DNA of 64,000 bases from Pseudomonadota bacterium (GCA_020160755.1 JAIUPN010000001.1:434001-498000), one strand, 5' to 3'; positions 36,887-46,038 are shown, counted from the first letter of the stretch. Made by a program: numbers and translations. The notes: generated from the sequence alone by a model not told the origin.

Positions 36887-37788
36887 GCGTCGCCTCCTTT
36901 AGGCTTGCGCGGCGCGCGCGGCTTGGCCGGAGCCTTTTCGGCCTTCTTTGTCGCGGGCGTTTTCGCCTTTGCGGTCGCGGTCGCCTTCGCGCCGTCGCGG
37001 CTCGTCTTGGCAGCCTTGATATTCGCCTTGGCGCCCGCGCCGGTCTGCTCGGGCTTTTCGGTCGTCTTCGGGGTCGGCGGCGGCGGCGCCTTGTCCTTCT
37101 CCGCCTTTTCGTCGGCCTTCTTGACGGCTTCCGCGGTCATCGGCGACGGCGCGCCCTTGCCCGGGCCTTCGCCCGTCCCGCCGGCCTTTTCATCGCCGGG
37201 CAGCACATAGTCGGCGCCTTCCCAGGGTGAGAGGAAGTCGAAATTGCGGAAATCCTGCGCGAGCCGCACGGGTTCGTACACGACGCGCTTGTCCTCTTCG
37301 CTGTACCGCAGCTCGGTATAGCCGGTGAGCGGAAAGTCCTTGCGCTGCGGATGCCCCTGAAAACCATAGTCGGTCAGGATACGGCGCAGATCGGTATTCC
37401 CGGCAAACAGCACGCCGTACATGTCGAACACTTCGCGTTCGAGCCAGCCGGCGTTCGGCCAGACCGGAACGATCGTCGGCACCGGCGTCGCCTCGTCGGT
37501 CGAGACGCGCACACGCAGACGATGATTCTTCGTGACGCTGAGCAGGTGATAGACCACCTCGAACCGCTCGGCGCGGTCGGGATAGTCAACCCCGGCGATC
37601 TCCATCAGCTGCTGATATTCAAGATTGTCGCGCAGACTGATCATCACCCCGGCGACCGCTTCGCGGGCCACGGTGATGCTGTCTTCGCCGACGAGGAAAT
37701 CGTGCGCGAGGAGGTCGGTGCCGATCAATTTCTTGAGCGCGGCATCCAGCGCCGGCTGCGGCGCAACGAGGGGAGCGGGACTGGCCAT
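36883..37788 (-). CDS. nuoC: NADH-quinone oxidoreductase subunit C with long basic tail
   Basis: The 30-kDa-type subunit of the complex I peripheral arm. Residues 1-198 contain the full domain, including [20 protein letters not shown] and [19 protein letters not shown], the family signature. Beyond that, residues about 200-301 form a low-complexity tail of Lys, Ala, Pro and Thr (for example [20 protein letters not shown]), resembling histone H1-like tails; ordinary NuoC proteins end near 200. The ATG at 37788 shares a base with the nuoB stop (TGATG). Confidence 0.94.
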   Translation of the reverse strand: MASPAPLVAPQPALDAALKKLIGTDLLAHDFLVGEDSITVAREAVAGVMISLRDNLEYQQLMEIAGVDYPDRAERFEVVYHLLSVTKNHRLRVRVSTDEATPVPTIVPVWPNAGWLEREVFDMYGVLFAGNTDLRRILTDYGFQGHPQRKDFPLTGYTELRYSEEDKRVVYEPVRLAQDFRNFDFLSPWEGADYVLPGDEKAGGTGEGPGKGAPSPMTAEAVKKADEKAEKDKAPPPPTPKTTEKPEQTGAGAKANIKAAKTSRDGAKATATAKAKTPATKKAEKAPAKPRAPRKPKGGDA

Positions 37789-38342
37789 CAGCGTTCGATC
37801 GTCCCCGTGCGGCGGATCTTCCGCTGCAATTGCATCACGCCATAAAGCAGGGCTTCGGCGGTCGGCGGGCAACCCGGCACATAGATGTCGACAGGCACGA
37901 TGCGATCGCAGCCGCGAACGACCGAATAGCTATAGTGATAATAGCCGCCGCCATTGGCGCAGCTGCCCATCGAGATGACATATTTCGGGTTCGACATCTG
38001 GTCGTAGACGCGGCGCAGCGCGGGCGCCATCTTGTTGCAGAGCGTGCCCGCGACGATCATCACGTCCGACTGACGCGGCGACGCGCGCGGTGCGGCGCCG
38101 AAGCGTTCCATGTCATAGCGCGGCATGTTGACGTGGATCATCTCGACCGCACAGCACGCGAGACCGAAGGTCATCCACCAGAGCGAGCCGGTGCGCGCCC
38201 AGTTGAACAGATCCTCGGTCGAGGTAACTAGAAAGCCCTTGTCGCCGACTTCGCTGTTGAGGTCGTCGAAAAAGCTCTGATCCGGGTTCGTCCCCGGGGC
38301 GACCGGCATCTGGCCGGGCATGATGATGCTGGAAGTACTCAT
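37788..38342 (-). CDS. nuoB: NADH-quinone oxidoreductase subunit B
   Basis: Subunit carrying the terminal [4Fe-4S] cluster N2 that reduces quinone; 184 residues. The cluster ligands are in [24 protein letters not shown] and [11 protein letters not shown]. The ATG at 38342 overlaps the nuoA stop (ATGA). A short N-terminal extension of about 35 residues precedes the conserved core. Confidence 0.96.
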   Translation of the reverse strand: MSTSSIIMPGQMPVAPGTNPDQSFFDDLNSEVGDKGFLVTSTEDLFNWARTGSLWWMTFGLACCAVEMIHVNMPRYDMERFGAAPRASPRQSDVMIVAGTLCNKMAPALRRVYDQMSNPKYVISMGSCANGGGYYHYSYSVVRGCDRIVPVDIYVPGCPPTAEALLYGVMQLQRKIRRTGTIER

Positions 38343-38713
38343 TCCCAGTCCAACGCCCCTTTCTTCCACGCATACACAAGGCCGAGCGTCAGTTCGGCAA
38401 GGAAAATCATCATCGTCGCCCAGCCGGCCCAGCCGATATTCTCAAGGCTCACGGCCCAGGGAAAGAGGAAGGCGGCTTCGAGGTCGAAGATGATGAAAAG
38501 GATGGCGACGAGGTAGAATCGCACGTCGAACTGGCTGCGCGCGTCCTCGAATGCCGGAAAGCCGCATTCATATTCGGTCAGCTTCGCCGGATCGGGCTTG
38601 TGCGCGCCGGTCAGCCGCGCAACGCCCATCGGCAGGAACACGAAGGCGGAAGACAGGCCGACGGCGATGACCAGAAAGATCAGAATCGGCAAATATTGCG
38701 TCAGATCGACCAT
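38339..38713 (-). CDS. nuoA: NADH-quinone oxidoreductase subunit A
   Basis: First gene of the complex I operon: a three-helix membrane subunit of 124 residues. The conserved cysteine loop region [20 protein letters not shown] and the following [14 protein letters not shown] are diagnostic. The promoter of the whole operon should lie in the 227 bases between this start and the divergent YbjN gene; no clear box was settled on. Confidence 0.96.
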   Translation of the reverse strand: MVDLTQYLPILIFLVIAVGLSSAFVFLPMGVARLTGAHKPDPAKLTEYECGFPAFEDARSQFDVRFYLVAILFIIFDLEAAFLFPWAVSLENIGWAGWATMMIFLAELTLGLVYAWKKGALDWE

Positions 38714-38865
38714 GGGAGCTCGCAGTTGAGTGGTTCATATTTTGGGGTGTCTTGCACCCTTTGTTGCGGGCGCTTTAGGCCAGCACGCCGCGCCTCGCAA
38801 GCGCTGCGGGCAGGATTTTCGTATCGCGTGTGACCAAAAGCTCAAACGGCGCTGGTGACAGGCCC

Positions 38866-38878
38866 TATCACTGTGATA
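38866..38878. promoter_or_regulatory. Palindrome in the nuoA / YbjN divergent promoter region
   Basis: TATCAC-T-GTGATA is a perfect 13-base inverted repeat located about 150 bases before nuoA and 63 bases before the YbjN gene. A repeat of this type between divergent genes is a plausible operator. The regulator is unknown. Confidence 0.35.
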
Positions 38879-38940
38879 CGCCGATGAAAGTGGGTCGTTT
38901 CGCTGCGCTTTTTGGCGTCGTTTCGATTTGAGGAGTTTCC

Positions 38941-39423
38941 ATGGGATCAATTACCGTTCGCGCCGCGCTCGCTCTGGGAGCCGCTGCGCTTTTTTCAACG
39001 ACTCCGGCACACGCCGAACTGATCAACGCGGCGAATCCCGCGACGATCAAGGCGATCGTCGAGTCGCAGGGCTGGCCCGCAACGATCATCACGAAAGAGG
39101 GCGACGACCCCTATATCGAGAGCAATCGCAACGGCCTGAAGTTCCTCGTCCTGTTCATGAACTGCGACGAGGGCAAGAAGTGCAAGACGCTGCAATATTA
39201 TATGGGCTTCAGCGACGCGAAGGGCGTCTCGCTCGACAAGCTCAACAAGTGGAACAAGGACAAGCGTTTCGCCCGCGCCTACAAGGATGACGAGGGCGAT
39301 CCGGTGCTCGAAATGGACGTCGACCTCGATTTTGCGGGCATCCCGCGCGAGAATGTCGGCGAAACCTTCAACACCTGGTCGTCGCTGATGGACAGCTTTC
39401 GCGAGTATGTATTCGAGAAATAG
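38941..39423 (+). CDS. Exported YbjN-domain protein
   Basis: A 160-residue protein with a signal peptide (cleavage near residue 25, ending AHA before ELIN) and a YbjN-like domain, an alpha/beta fold related to type III secretion chaperones. The mature part begins with NAANPATIKAIVESQGWPA and contains the typical FMNCDEGKKCKTLQYYMGF. Function unknown; the family is common as small periplasmic proteins in sphingomonads. The ATG at 38941 has TTGAGGAG seven bases upstream. It is divergent from the nuo operon. Confidence 0.85.
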   Translation: MGSITVRAALALGAAALFSTTPAHAELINAANPATIKAIVESQGWPATIITKEGDDPYIESNRNGLKFLVLFMNCDEGKKCKTLQYYMGFSDAKGVSLDKLNKWNKDKRFARAYKDDEGDPVLEMDVDLDFAGIPRENVGETFNTWSSLMDSFREYVFEK

Positions 39424-39470
39424 CGGACGACCCTCACCTTCGCTTTGCCCTTGCGCTGCCGTGTTATTCA

Positions 39471-39476
39471 TATAAT
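39471..39476 (+). promoter_or_regulatory. Candidate -10 box before the BAAT-like hydrolase gene
   Basis: A perfect TATAAT stands 32 bases before the hydrolase start. No -35 box at 16-18 bases spacing is convincing (TTGCGC at 39451 is only 14 bases away), so only the -10 element is called. Confidence 0.4.
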
Positions 39477-39508
39477 ACAGTAGCGCAAGAGCAACCGGGA
39501 GGGCGACG

Positions 39509-40495
39509 ATGATCAAGGCAGCCATGGCAGGCGCAATACTGGCGCTGGCAACGCCGGGCGTAGCGGCCGCGGAGACTCCGCCGCAAACAACCCCCGGCAG
39601 CGTCGAGGAAAGCGCTATCGGGGGCTTTCCCCACGCCAGCCTCTACCGCCTCCCCGGGCGCGAGCCACGCCCTCTGGTCATCATCCTCGCCGGAGCCGAA
39701 GGCGGCGACGGCGCCGGCAAGCGCTTTGGTCCCCTGCTCGCGAAGCTCGGTTACGCAGCGGTCGGCCTTCCCTACTACTCCCCCGACTGGGGCGCGCACG
39801 CGCCGCCGCCGCAATTCGCCGATCTTCCGGGAAGCTTTATCGACATTCGCGTCGATCAGCTGGCCGAACTCCGCACCGCGCTTTCGAAAACGAGAGGGGT
39901 CGACACCCGGCGCGTCGCGCTGTTTGCCGGCTCGAAAGGATCCGAGTTTGCGCTTATCGCAGCGAGTCATTTTCCGTGGATCGACGCGGTCGTGGCCTAT
40001 GCGCCGTCGGATCTGGTCTGGGAAGGCTGGGGGCTGGAGACCCTCGAGGCCGAAGGGACGCGATCGTCCTTTTCATTTGAGGGCAAACCCCTGCCCTTCA
40101 TGCCGTATCGTGGCTTTGTCGAAGGACTCACGGCGGGTCCCAAAGCGGACCTGCGGGCGATTCACGAAAACGGGCGTGCCGACCACCCCGACCGCGAAGC
40201 CGCCGCACGCATCCCCGTGGAAAATTATCGCGGCAGGCTGATGCTGATCGCCGGCGACCGGGACCAGCTCTGGAACTCAGGCCGGATGTCGCGGAATATT
40301 GTGGCCGCGCGCGAGAAGGCAGGCCTGAAGACGACCGCGCTGATCTATCCCGAGGCGGGCCATGACCTCGCCGGCGGATCGGATGAGCCGCGCGAAGACC
40401 CGCGTGGCGGCGGGACACCCGACGCCAACGCCGGCGCGCGCGCCGATGCATGGCCGAAGGTTGTCGAATTCCTCAGGAGCGCGCTGCGCCCCTGA
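39509..40495 (+). CDS. Exported alpha/beta hydrolase, BAAT C-terminal type
   Basis: A 328-residue periplasmic hydrolase with a signal peptide (cleavage near residue 21, VAAA before ETPP). The fold and the nucleophile motif LFAGSKGSEFAL (Ser142) match the C-terminal domain of bile acid-CoA:amino acid N-acyltransferases and acyl-CoA thioesterases, in which the motif is G-x-[SC]-K-G-x-E. The acid is probably in IAGDRDQLWNS and the catalytic His in YPEAGHDLAG. The substrate is unknown; an exported location argues against a CoA ester. The ATG at 39509 follows CCGGGAGGG. Confidence 0.82.
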   Translation: MIKAAMAGAILALATPGVAAAETPPQTTPGSVEESAIGGFPHASLYRLPGREPRPLVIILAGAEGGDGAGKRFGPLLAKLGYAAVGLPYYSPDWGAHAPPPQFADLPGSFIDIRVDQLAELRTALSKTRGVDTRRVALFAGSKGSEFALIAASHFPWIDAVVAYAPSDLVWEGWGLETLEAEGTRSSFSFEGKPLPFMPYRGFVEGLTAGPKADLRAIHENGRADHPDREAAARIPVENYRGRLMLIAGDRDQLWNSGRMSRNIVAAREKAGLKTTALIYPEAGHDLAGGSDEPREDPRGGGTPDANAGARADAWPKVVEFLRSALRP

Positions 40496-40499
40496 CGAT

Positions 40500-41318
40500 T
40501 CAAGCGTTGCGGAGTGCGCCTGCGACGAGCTTCTGCAGTTTCGAATGCACCGCGGCGCTGCCGGCGATGAATTCGCTGCGTTCGATCGCACGGTCACCGC
40601 CACGGAAATCGCTGACGAAACCGCCTGCTTCACGAACAAGCAACATGCCCGCGGCGACATCCCACACCTGGAGATCGCTTTCCCAGAAACCGTCGTAGCG
40701 GCCCGCCGCGACCCATGCGAGGTCGAGGCTGGCGGCGCCGAAACGGCGGATGCCGGCGACTTCGGGCGCAACCGCACCGAAAATGCGGCTCCACTGCGCC
40801 ATATTGCCATGGCCCATATAGGGAATGCCGGTCGAGATCAGGCATTCGTTGAGGTGCCGGCGCGACGCGACGCGCAGGCGCCGGTCATGCAGCCATGCGC
40901 CGCGGCCGCGTTCGGCCCAATAGCTTTCGTCGGTGACGGGCTGGTAGACAAGCGCCGCCGTGACGTCGCCCCAGCCGCCGCCGGGCTTCGGTTCCTGAAC
41001 TGCGATCGAAATCGCGAAATGCGGGATCGCGTGGAGGAAGTTCGACGTGCCGTCGAGCGGATCGATGATGAAGCGCGGCTTGCCGGGCTCGCCTTCGATG
41101 ATCCCGCCTTCTTCGAGCACAAAGCCCCAGCCCGGACGGTCGCGGCCAAGTTCGTCATACAGCGTGCGCTCGGCCGCCTGATCGGCCTTCGAGACGAAGT
41201 CCGCCGGGCCCTTTTGCGAGACCTGCAGATGCTCGATCTCGCCGAAGTCGCGGCGCAGCTTCGTGCCGGCCTTGCGCGCGGCGCGTTCCATGACGGTAAT
41301 GATGCCAGATACGGCCAT
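40500..41318 (-). CDS. suhB: Inositol monophosphatase family protein
   Basis: Mg-dependent phosphatase of the inositol monophosphatase / SuhB family, 272 residues. The metal-binding residues are in FVLEEGG, IIDPLDGTSNFLH (DPLDGT near 87) and the C-terminal WDVAAGMLL. SuhB proteins dephosphorylate inositol-1-phosphate and in some bacteria also take part in rRNA transcription. The ATG at 41318 starts just before the first helix; the frame is open upstream into the efp gene without conserved sequence. It follows efp by 41 bases. It converges on the hydrolase gene with four bases between the stops. Confidence 0.92.
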   Translation of the reverse strand: MAVSGIITVMERAARKAGTKLRRDFGEIEHLQVSQKGPADFVSKADQAAERTLYDELGRDRPGWGFVLEEGGIIEGEPGKPRFIIDPLDGTSNFLHAIPHFAISIAVQEPKPGGGWGDVTAALVYQPVTDESYWAERGRGAWLHDRRLRVASRRHLNECLISTGIPYMGHGNMAQWSRIFGAVAPEVAGIRRFGAASLDLAWVAAGRYDGFWESDLQVWDVAAGMLLVREAGGFVSDFRGGDRAIERSEFIAGSAAVHSKLQKLVAGALRNA

Positions 41319-41359
41319 ATCAAATCTCCACCCGCCCGAACTGCGGGCGGTGATTTCAG

Positions 41360-41923
41360 TTAGTCGGCGCGGCGGACATATTCGCGGTCGTACACGTGCA
41401 CGACGATCTTCGTTCCGCTGGTGATGTGCGGCGGGACCATCACGCGCACCCCATTGTCGAGAATCGCGGGCTTGTACGACGACGAGGCCGTCTGGCCCTT
41501 CACCACCGCGTCGGCCTCGACGATCGTCGCTTCGATCGTTTCGGGGAGTTCGACCGAGATCGGACGCTCTTCCCAAAGTTCGAGCACGACCTCCATGCCG
41601 TCCTGCAGGAATTCATGCGCGTCGCCGACGACGTCCTTCGAGATGTTGATCTGTTCGAACGTGTCCTTGTCCATGAACACCAGGTCGTCGCCCTCGGCAT
41701 AGAGGAACTGGAAATCCTTGGTGTCGAGGCGGACCTTTTCGACGGTGTCGGCGCTGCGGAAGCGGTTGTTGAGCTTGCGTCCATCGATCAGGTTCTTGGC
41801 TTCGACCTGCATATAGGCGCCGCCCTTGCCCGGCTGGGTGTGCTGGATCTTGGTGACCTTCCAGATGCCACCTTCATATTCGATAATATTGCCGGGACGG
41901 ATTTCAACGCCGGTGATTTTCAT
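41360..41923 (-). CDS. efp: Elongation factor P
   Basis: Translation factor that relieves ribosome stalling at polyproline; 187 residues with three OB-like domains. The tip of domain [11 protein letters not shown], contains the lysine that is modified in many bacteria (Lys33). The central and final domains show [17 protein letters not shown] and [16 protein letters not shown]. The ATG at 41923 fits the conserved MKITG start; an in-frame ATG three codons earlier is unlikely. No EpmA or EpmB gene is in the window. Confidence 0.96.
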   Translation of the reverse strand: MKITGVEIRPGNIIEYEGGIWKVTKIQHTQPGKGGAYMQVEAKNLIDGRKLNNRFRSADTVEKVRLDTKDFQFLYAEGDDLVFMDKDTFEQINISKDVVGDAHEFLQDGMEVVLELWEERPISVELPETIEATIVEADAVVKGQTASSSYKPAILDNGVRVMVPPHITSGTKIVVHVYDREYVRRAD

Positions 41924-42030
41924 CGCGCACACTCACAGTTCAAGATGGAAAGAGCAAAGCGGCGCCCTTCGGGGCACAGCTATCAGGTGCGCGCCTTTAG
42001 CCGCGCCAGCGCCGAAGGGCAAGCCGCGTG

Positions 42031-43989
42031 TCAGGGCGTCGCGACGACCATCGCGCGTGTGCGGCGATAGCTCAGCCAGACGAGGCCCACGAACAGGATC
42101 AGGCCGACCCACGGCGCATAGGGCGCATAGCCGTCGCCAACGACCGCGAGCGGCGCATCGCTGCCGCTGCCCGCGACAATGCCTGCATAGAGCACGCCGA
42201 ACAGGCTTTCGCCGACGATCATGCCTGTGGCGGTGAGCACGCCCATACGGTGCGCGAAGCTCGCGTTCGGGCGCTTTGCCGCCCAGCGGTCATAGAACCA
42301 GCCGCCGACCGCACCGATCACCACCGGCAGAATCACCGCCATCGGCAAATAGATGCCGATGCCGATCGCGAGCGGTGGGAGGCGCAGCTTGCCCGACCGG
42401 CCAAGTAGCGCATCGACGAGGATGAAGCCGATGCCCGCGATCGCGCCATAAGTCAGCATCGTCCAGTTGAGGTCGCCGCCGAGCACGCCTTGCGCGAGCG
42501 ACGAGATCAGCCCCGCCTGCGGCGCCGCAAGCGCGTTCGGCCCAGCCCCCGGCGCGCCGACGAAACCGAGTGTCTCGTTGAGCACATTGAGCACCGGCGG
42601 CACGACGAGCGAGCCGAAGATCACGCCGATAATCAGCGCGACTTGCTGTTTCCACGGCGTCGCGCCGACCAGCTGACCGGTCTTGAGATCCTGAAGATTG
42701 TCGTTCGAGATCGTCGCGATCCCGAAGACGAGCCCCGTGACGATCAGCGCATAGGCGACCATCGCGTTGACTTCGGCTTCACCCCCGCCGCGGCCGAGCA
42801 GGCCGAGGAGCAGCAGCGACGACGCGATGATCGCGAGGATGCCGATCCCCGACACCGGCGAGTTCGATGCGCCGATCAGGCCCGCCATATAGCCGGTGAC
42901 CGAGGCGATCATCAGCCCGACGATAATGATGAAAAGGATCGCGCCTGCGATCAGTGCGAACGACGCGCCCGCGAGCGGGCCGCCGGCAAGCTCAGACCAG
43001 AGCAGCCAGCCGATCGGCAGCATCAACGCCAGCGATCCGCCGAACACCCAGTTGATCGACATATCCTGTTCTTCGATAGCGAGCGTTGCCCCGCCTTGCC
43101 GCGCACGGCTTGCCATCATCGCCGAACGGATTCCGCCGAGCACAGGGCCGGCGATTTTGACGAGTGTCCAGATGGCGGCGATGGCGATCACGCCCGCGCC
43201 AAAGAAGCGGACGTCGGCGCGGAACACCGTGTTTGCCAGCGTCTCGGCATCGCCCGCGCCGCCTTGCGTCAGGATCGGAAGCAGCACCCACCAGCCGGTG
43301 ACCAGATCGACGAGCTGCGCCATGCCGACCGACAGGCCGACGAGGTGACCGACGCCGAACAGTGCAAAGGCGAGTCCACCGGCGATTCCCGTGGCGCCGC
43401 TGCCGACGGCGAACCAGCGCGCGACCTCTGCGCCCGCAAGCTTCATCTGGGTTAGCAGGGTAAAGCCCGCCGCAACGATGCTGTTCCACATCAGCGCCGA
43501 AAGCCCGGCGCGATTTTCCTCGGCGCCTTCGGCGCTCGCGGCGCCGACCTGCAACACTTCGGCGGCGGCGCGGCCTTCGGGATAAGGCAGATCCGAATCG
43601 ACGACGAGCGCGCGGCGGAGCGGCACCGAAAAGAGCACGCCCAATATGCCGCCGAGCATCGTGATCGCGGTGGTTTCGAGGAGCGGGAAGCCCTGCCAGT
43701 AACCGACCATGACGAGACCCGGGAGCACGAAGATGATCGCTGCCAGCGTACCCGCGGCGCTCGCGATCGTCTGGACGATATTATTCTCGAGGATCGTCGA
43801 CCCGGCCATATAGCGCAGCAGCGCCATCGAGATCACCGCTGCGGGGATCGAGGTCGCAAAGGTCAGTCCGACCTTCAGCCCCAGATAGACGTTCGCCGCG
43901 GTGAACGCCAAAGTCAGCAGGCCGCCGAGCAGGATCGCACGGATCGTCAGTTCGCGCCCGCGGGACGTCGGCGTGGTCGTTTCGGTCAT
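42031..43989 (-). CDS. OPT-family oligopeptide transporter
   Basis: Integral membrane transporter of 652 residues with about fifteen helices, matching bacterial OPT-family proteins, which import oligopeptides or metal-siderophore compounds. The N-terminal ELTIRAILLGGLLTLAFTAA and NVYLGLKVGLTFATSIPAAV are characteristic, as is PLRRALVVDSDLPYPEGRAA near residue 140. Energy is likely the proton gradient. Substrate unknown. The ATG at 43989 precedes a short polar N-terminus; 20 further in-frame residues upstream are not conserved. Confidence 0.92.
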   Translation of the reverse strand: MTETTTPTSRGRELTIRAILLGGLLTLAFTAANVYLGLKVGLTFATSIPAAVISMALLRYMAGSTILENNIVQTIASAAGTLAAIIFVLPGLVMVGYWQGFPLLETTAITMLGGILGVLFSVPLRRALVVDSDLPYPEGRAAAEVLQVGAASAEGAEENRAGLSALMWNSIVAAGFTLLTQMKLAGAEVARWFAVGSGATGIAGGLAFALFGVGHLVGLSVGMAQLVDLVTGWWVLLPILTQGGAGDAETLANTVFRADVRFFGAGVIAIAAIWTLVKIAGPVLGGIRSAMMASRARQGGATLAIEEQDMSINWVFGGSLALMLPIGWLLWSELAGGPLAGASFALIAGAILFIIIVGLMIASVTGYMAGLIGASNSPVSGIGILAIIASSLLLLGLLGRGGGEAEVNAMVAYALIVTGLVFGIATISNDNLQDLKTGQLVGATPWKQQVALIIGVIFGSLVVPPVLNVLNETLGFVGAPGAGPNALAAPQAGLISSLAQGVLGGDLNWTMLTYGAIAGIGFILVDALLGRSGKLRLPPLAIGIGIYLPMAVILPVVIGAVGGWFYDRWAAKRPNASFAHRMGVLTATGMIVGESLFGVLYAGIVAGSGSDAPLAVVGDGYAPYAPWVGLILFVGLVWLSYRRTRAMVVATP

Positions 43990-44308
43990 CAAAATTCTCC
44001 CCGTCCGCTGTCTTGCGGCGCGCCGCGCCGAGCGCAAGCAAAAAGCCATGAACCGAGGCCGTTGGACCGAAACGCCAAAAGCGACGGGCCGATATCCTTT
44101 TGACGTATCGATCCAATATGACGCGCGCCACCGCTGTCATATCCGCACCCATGATGAGGAGCGACCTTTCCGACCTGACCCCGCCGCCTCCGCGCGGCAA
44201 CGCAGCAACTTCGTCGCGCGGGGCACCTTGCGCCGGCCTCTTTGGCTGGCGCAAGGATGCGGCGGAACCGCGTGCACCCAAAAACGCACCGAAGATGCCG
44301 GGGCGCGA
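43990..44308. other. 319-base intergenic region between the OPT transporter gene and thiE
   Basis: No convincing gene is seen. The short open frames here have no ribosome binding site and a composition typical of chance frames in GC-rich DNA. The region holds one strong inverted repeat at 44227-44255 and the upstream region of the OPT transporter gene. Confidence 0.5.
44227..44255 (-). terminator. Stem-loop downstream of thiE, possible terminator
   Basis: CTTGCGCCGGCC (44227-44238) pairs with GGCTGGCGCAAG (44244-44255) over twelve positions with one G-U pair and a five-base loop. It is 54 bases past the thiE stop. No T-tract follows on the minus strand, so termination is only one possible role. 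Confidence 0.45.
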
Positions 44309-44947
44309 TTACCCGGCGGGCTGATCGCCGAGGAGCGAGGCGAAGGCGCGCACGGCCGCGCCCGGCCCTTCGGCATACGCCCAAACTCCACCCGATACGG
44401 CCAGAAAGTCGGCGCCGGCTTCAATCAGCGCCGGTGCATTGTCGACGGTGATTCCACCGATCGCAACGCAGGGCAGCTCGAACATGCCCTGCCACCATTC
44501 GAGAATCTCCGGATCGGCCTGATGCTCGACCGCCTTGGTCGTCGTCGGGAAGAAGGCGCCGAAGGCCACATAATCGGCGCCCGCTTCGCCGGCTTCCATC
44601 GCAAGGTGGCGACTCGCGTGGCACGTCACGCCAATCTGCGCATCGGGGCCAAGGATGCGCCGCGCTTCTTTGGGATCGCCGTCGCCCTGTCCCAGATGCA
44701 CGCCGTCAGCGTCGAGGCGTTTCGCGAGCGCAACATCGTCGTTGACGATGAATGCCACGTCGTGCGCGGCGCAGATCGCCTGCAGCGGTTCGGCGAGGCG
44801 CGCCGCCTCGTGCTGGTCGAGGCCCTTGACGCGAAACTGGAACGCCGCAACGGGTCCAGCGTCGAGTGCTTCGGCGAGTTGGCCGGGAAAATCGCCGCCG
44901 ACATCGAGCGGCGAAATCAGGTAAAGCTGGCAGGTCGGTGCTTTCAT
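44309..44947 (-). CDS. thiE: Thiamine phosphate synthase
   Basis: TIM-barrel enzyme of 212 residues that joins the thiazole and pyrimidine phosphates of thiamine. The motifs FQFRVKGLDQHE, FIVNDDVALAKRLDADGVHLGQGD and GVTCHASRHLAMEAGEAGADYVAFGAFFPT (split over 127-157) fit ThiE. The phosphate-binding VAIGGITVDNAPALIEAGAD follows. No TPP riboswitch precedes it: only 35 bases separate it from the divergent lipoprotein gene. Some sphingomonads carry two ThiE-like proteins, so this might be the second copy with a related role. Confidence 0.88.
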   Translation of the reverse strand: MKAPTCQLYLISPLDVGGDFPGQLAEALDAGPVAAFQFRVKGLDQHEAARLAEPLQAICAAHDVAFIVNDDVALAKRLDADGVHLGQGDGDPKEARRILGPDAQIGVTCHASRHLAMEAGEAGADYVAFGAFFPTTTKAVEHQADPEILEWWQGMFELPCVAIGGITVDNAPALIEAGADFLAVSGGVWAYAEGPGAAVRAFASLLGDQPAG

Positions 44948-44982
44948 GGCGCGTTCATAGCGGCGAGGTCACAGACGGGCAA

Positions 44983-45381
44983 ATGCAGAAGATGTGCCGC
45001 CTCGCGATCCTCGCCCTCCCCGCCGCCCTGGCCCTTTCCGCCTGCGCCACGACGCCTGGCGCGCCGCTTGCCGACGGCAGCGATGTAGCGCTCGGTCAGA
45101 AGGCCTATGTCGACGGCCCGATCGTCCAGCCGGTCGAGGTGCTGGAAGACAGCCGCTGTCCGATGAACGCACGCTGCGTCTGGGCGGGGCGTGTGCGGGT
45201 GAAGATGGTCTGGATTCGCGGCAATGGCGAGAAACAGCCGTTCGAAGCTACGCTGGGCGAACCGGTCCAGCTTGCCGACGGGCATTTCACGCTCGAATCG
45301 GTGCGCCCCGAAAAGCGCACCGATGTGACGATCAAGCCGAGCGATTATCGCTTCTCACTCCGCTTCGCGGGCGGCTTCTAA
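44983..45381 (+). CDS. Putative lipoprotein
   Basis: A 132-residue protein with a lipoprotein signal peptide: hydrophobic core LAILALPAALALSAC with Cys21 as the lipid-attachment residue. The mature part has a paired-cysteine motif, DSRCPMNARCVWAGRV, followed by a beta-rich domain. Proteins with this motif are widespread but uncharacterised as far as I know. The ribosome binding site is weak. The start is divergent from thiE by 35 bases, and the stop overlaps the stop of the convergent methyltransferase gene by four bases. Confidence 0.78.
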   Translation: MQKMCRLAILALPAALALSACATTPGAPLADGSDVALGQKAYVDGPIVQPVEVLEDSRCPMNARCVWAGRVRVKMVWIRGNGEKQPFEATLGEPVQLADGHFTLESVRPEKRTDVTIKPSDYRFSLRFAGGF

Positions 45382-46034
45382 ACCACCCGCGCGAGCACGA
45401 ACCCGTCCCATTTTTTCGCGCCGACGGTCTGAACCGCGGTGGCATCGAGGCGGGAGTCGGCGGCAAGCATGTCGAACAGCGCGCGGGTGCCGATGATCCG
45501 CTCGTCGTCGCTGTCGGCGTCGAGGACGCCGCCCTCCCGCACGACATTATCGACGATGATCGTCGTGCCGGGCCGACCGAGGCGAATCGCCTCTTCGACG
45601 TAGGCGGCGTTGCTTTGCTTGTCGGCGTCGATGAAGACGAAATCGAAGGGCGCATCCCCGGTCATCGCGGCAAGGCTGTCGGCCGCCGGCCCGACACGGA
45701 TATCGACCTTGCCCGCCAGTCCGGCGTTTTCCAGATTCGCTTGCGCAACGCGCGCGTGATGCGCTTCGAGTTCGAGCGTTACGAGCGAGCCGTCGTCGGG
45801 CAACGCGCGCGCCAGCCAGATGGTCGAATAGCCGCCGAGCGTCCCGACCTCGAGGATGCGTTTCGCGCCCGCCATCTGCGCGAGGAGGAAGAGCATCTTG
45901 CCCTGTGCGGCCGACACGTCGATCGGGGGCAGCCCCTGTTCGGCATTGTTCGCGAGGGTGGTGGCAAGCACGTCATCGTCGCCAAGCAACCTGGCGGCGA
46001 TATAGTCATCGACGGCTTGCCACCGCTCTCCCAT
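45378..46034 (-). CDS. Class I SAM-dependent O-methyltransferase
   Basis: Catechol-O-methyltransferase-like enzyme of 218 residues, family Methyltransf_3. The SAM-binding motif ILEVGTLGGYSTIWLARAL, the acidic LVTLELEAHH, and the metal-binding FDFVFIDADKQSN are in the expected order; TTIIVDNVVREG holds further metal ligands. The substrate is unknown. The ATG at 46034 is four bases past the fba stop; upstream in-frame ATG codons would lie inside fba. It may be cotranscribed with the glycolytic genes but has no obvious link to them. Confidence 0.87.
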   Translation of the reverse strand: MGERWQAVDDYIAARLLGDDDVLATTLANNAEQGLPPIDVSAAQGKMLFLLAQMAGAKRILEVGTLGGYSTIWLARALPDDGSLVTLELEAHHARVAQANLENAGLAGKVDIRVGPAADSLAAMTGDAPFDFVFIDADKQSNAAYVEEAIRLGRPGTTIIVDNVVREGGVLDADSDDERIIGTRALFDMLAADSRLDATAVQTVGAKKWDGFVLARVV

Positions 46035-46038
46035 CACT

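Noticed and set aside
43990..44308. Possible small gene between the OPT transporter gene and thiE (for example 44100-44324 plus strand)
   Set aside because: No ribosome binding site, no conserved-looking motif, and a Pro/Arg composition typical of chance frames.
44948..44982. TPP riboswitch before thiE
   Set aside because: Only 35 bases separate thiE from the divergent lipoprotein gene, too few for a riboswitch, and no TPP-aptamer motif is visible.
45378..45381. Four-base overlap of the stops of the lipoprotein and methyltransferase genes
   Set aside because: Convergent stop overlaps of this kind are common in compact genomes and need no special explanation.
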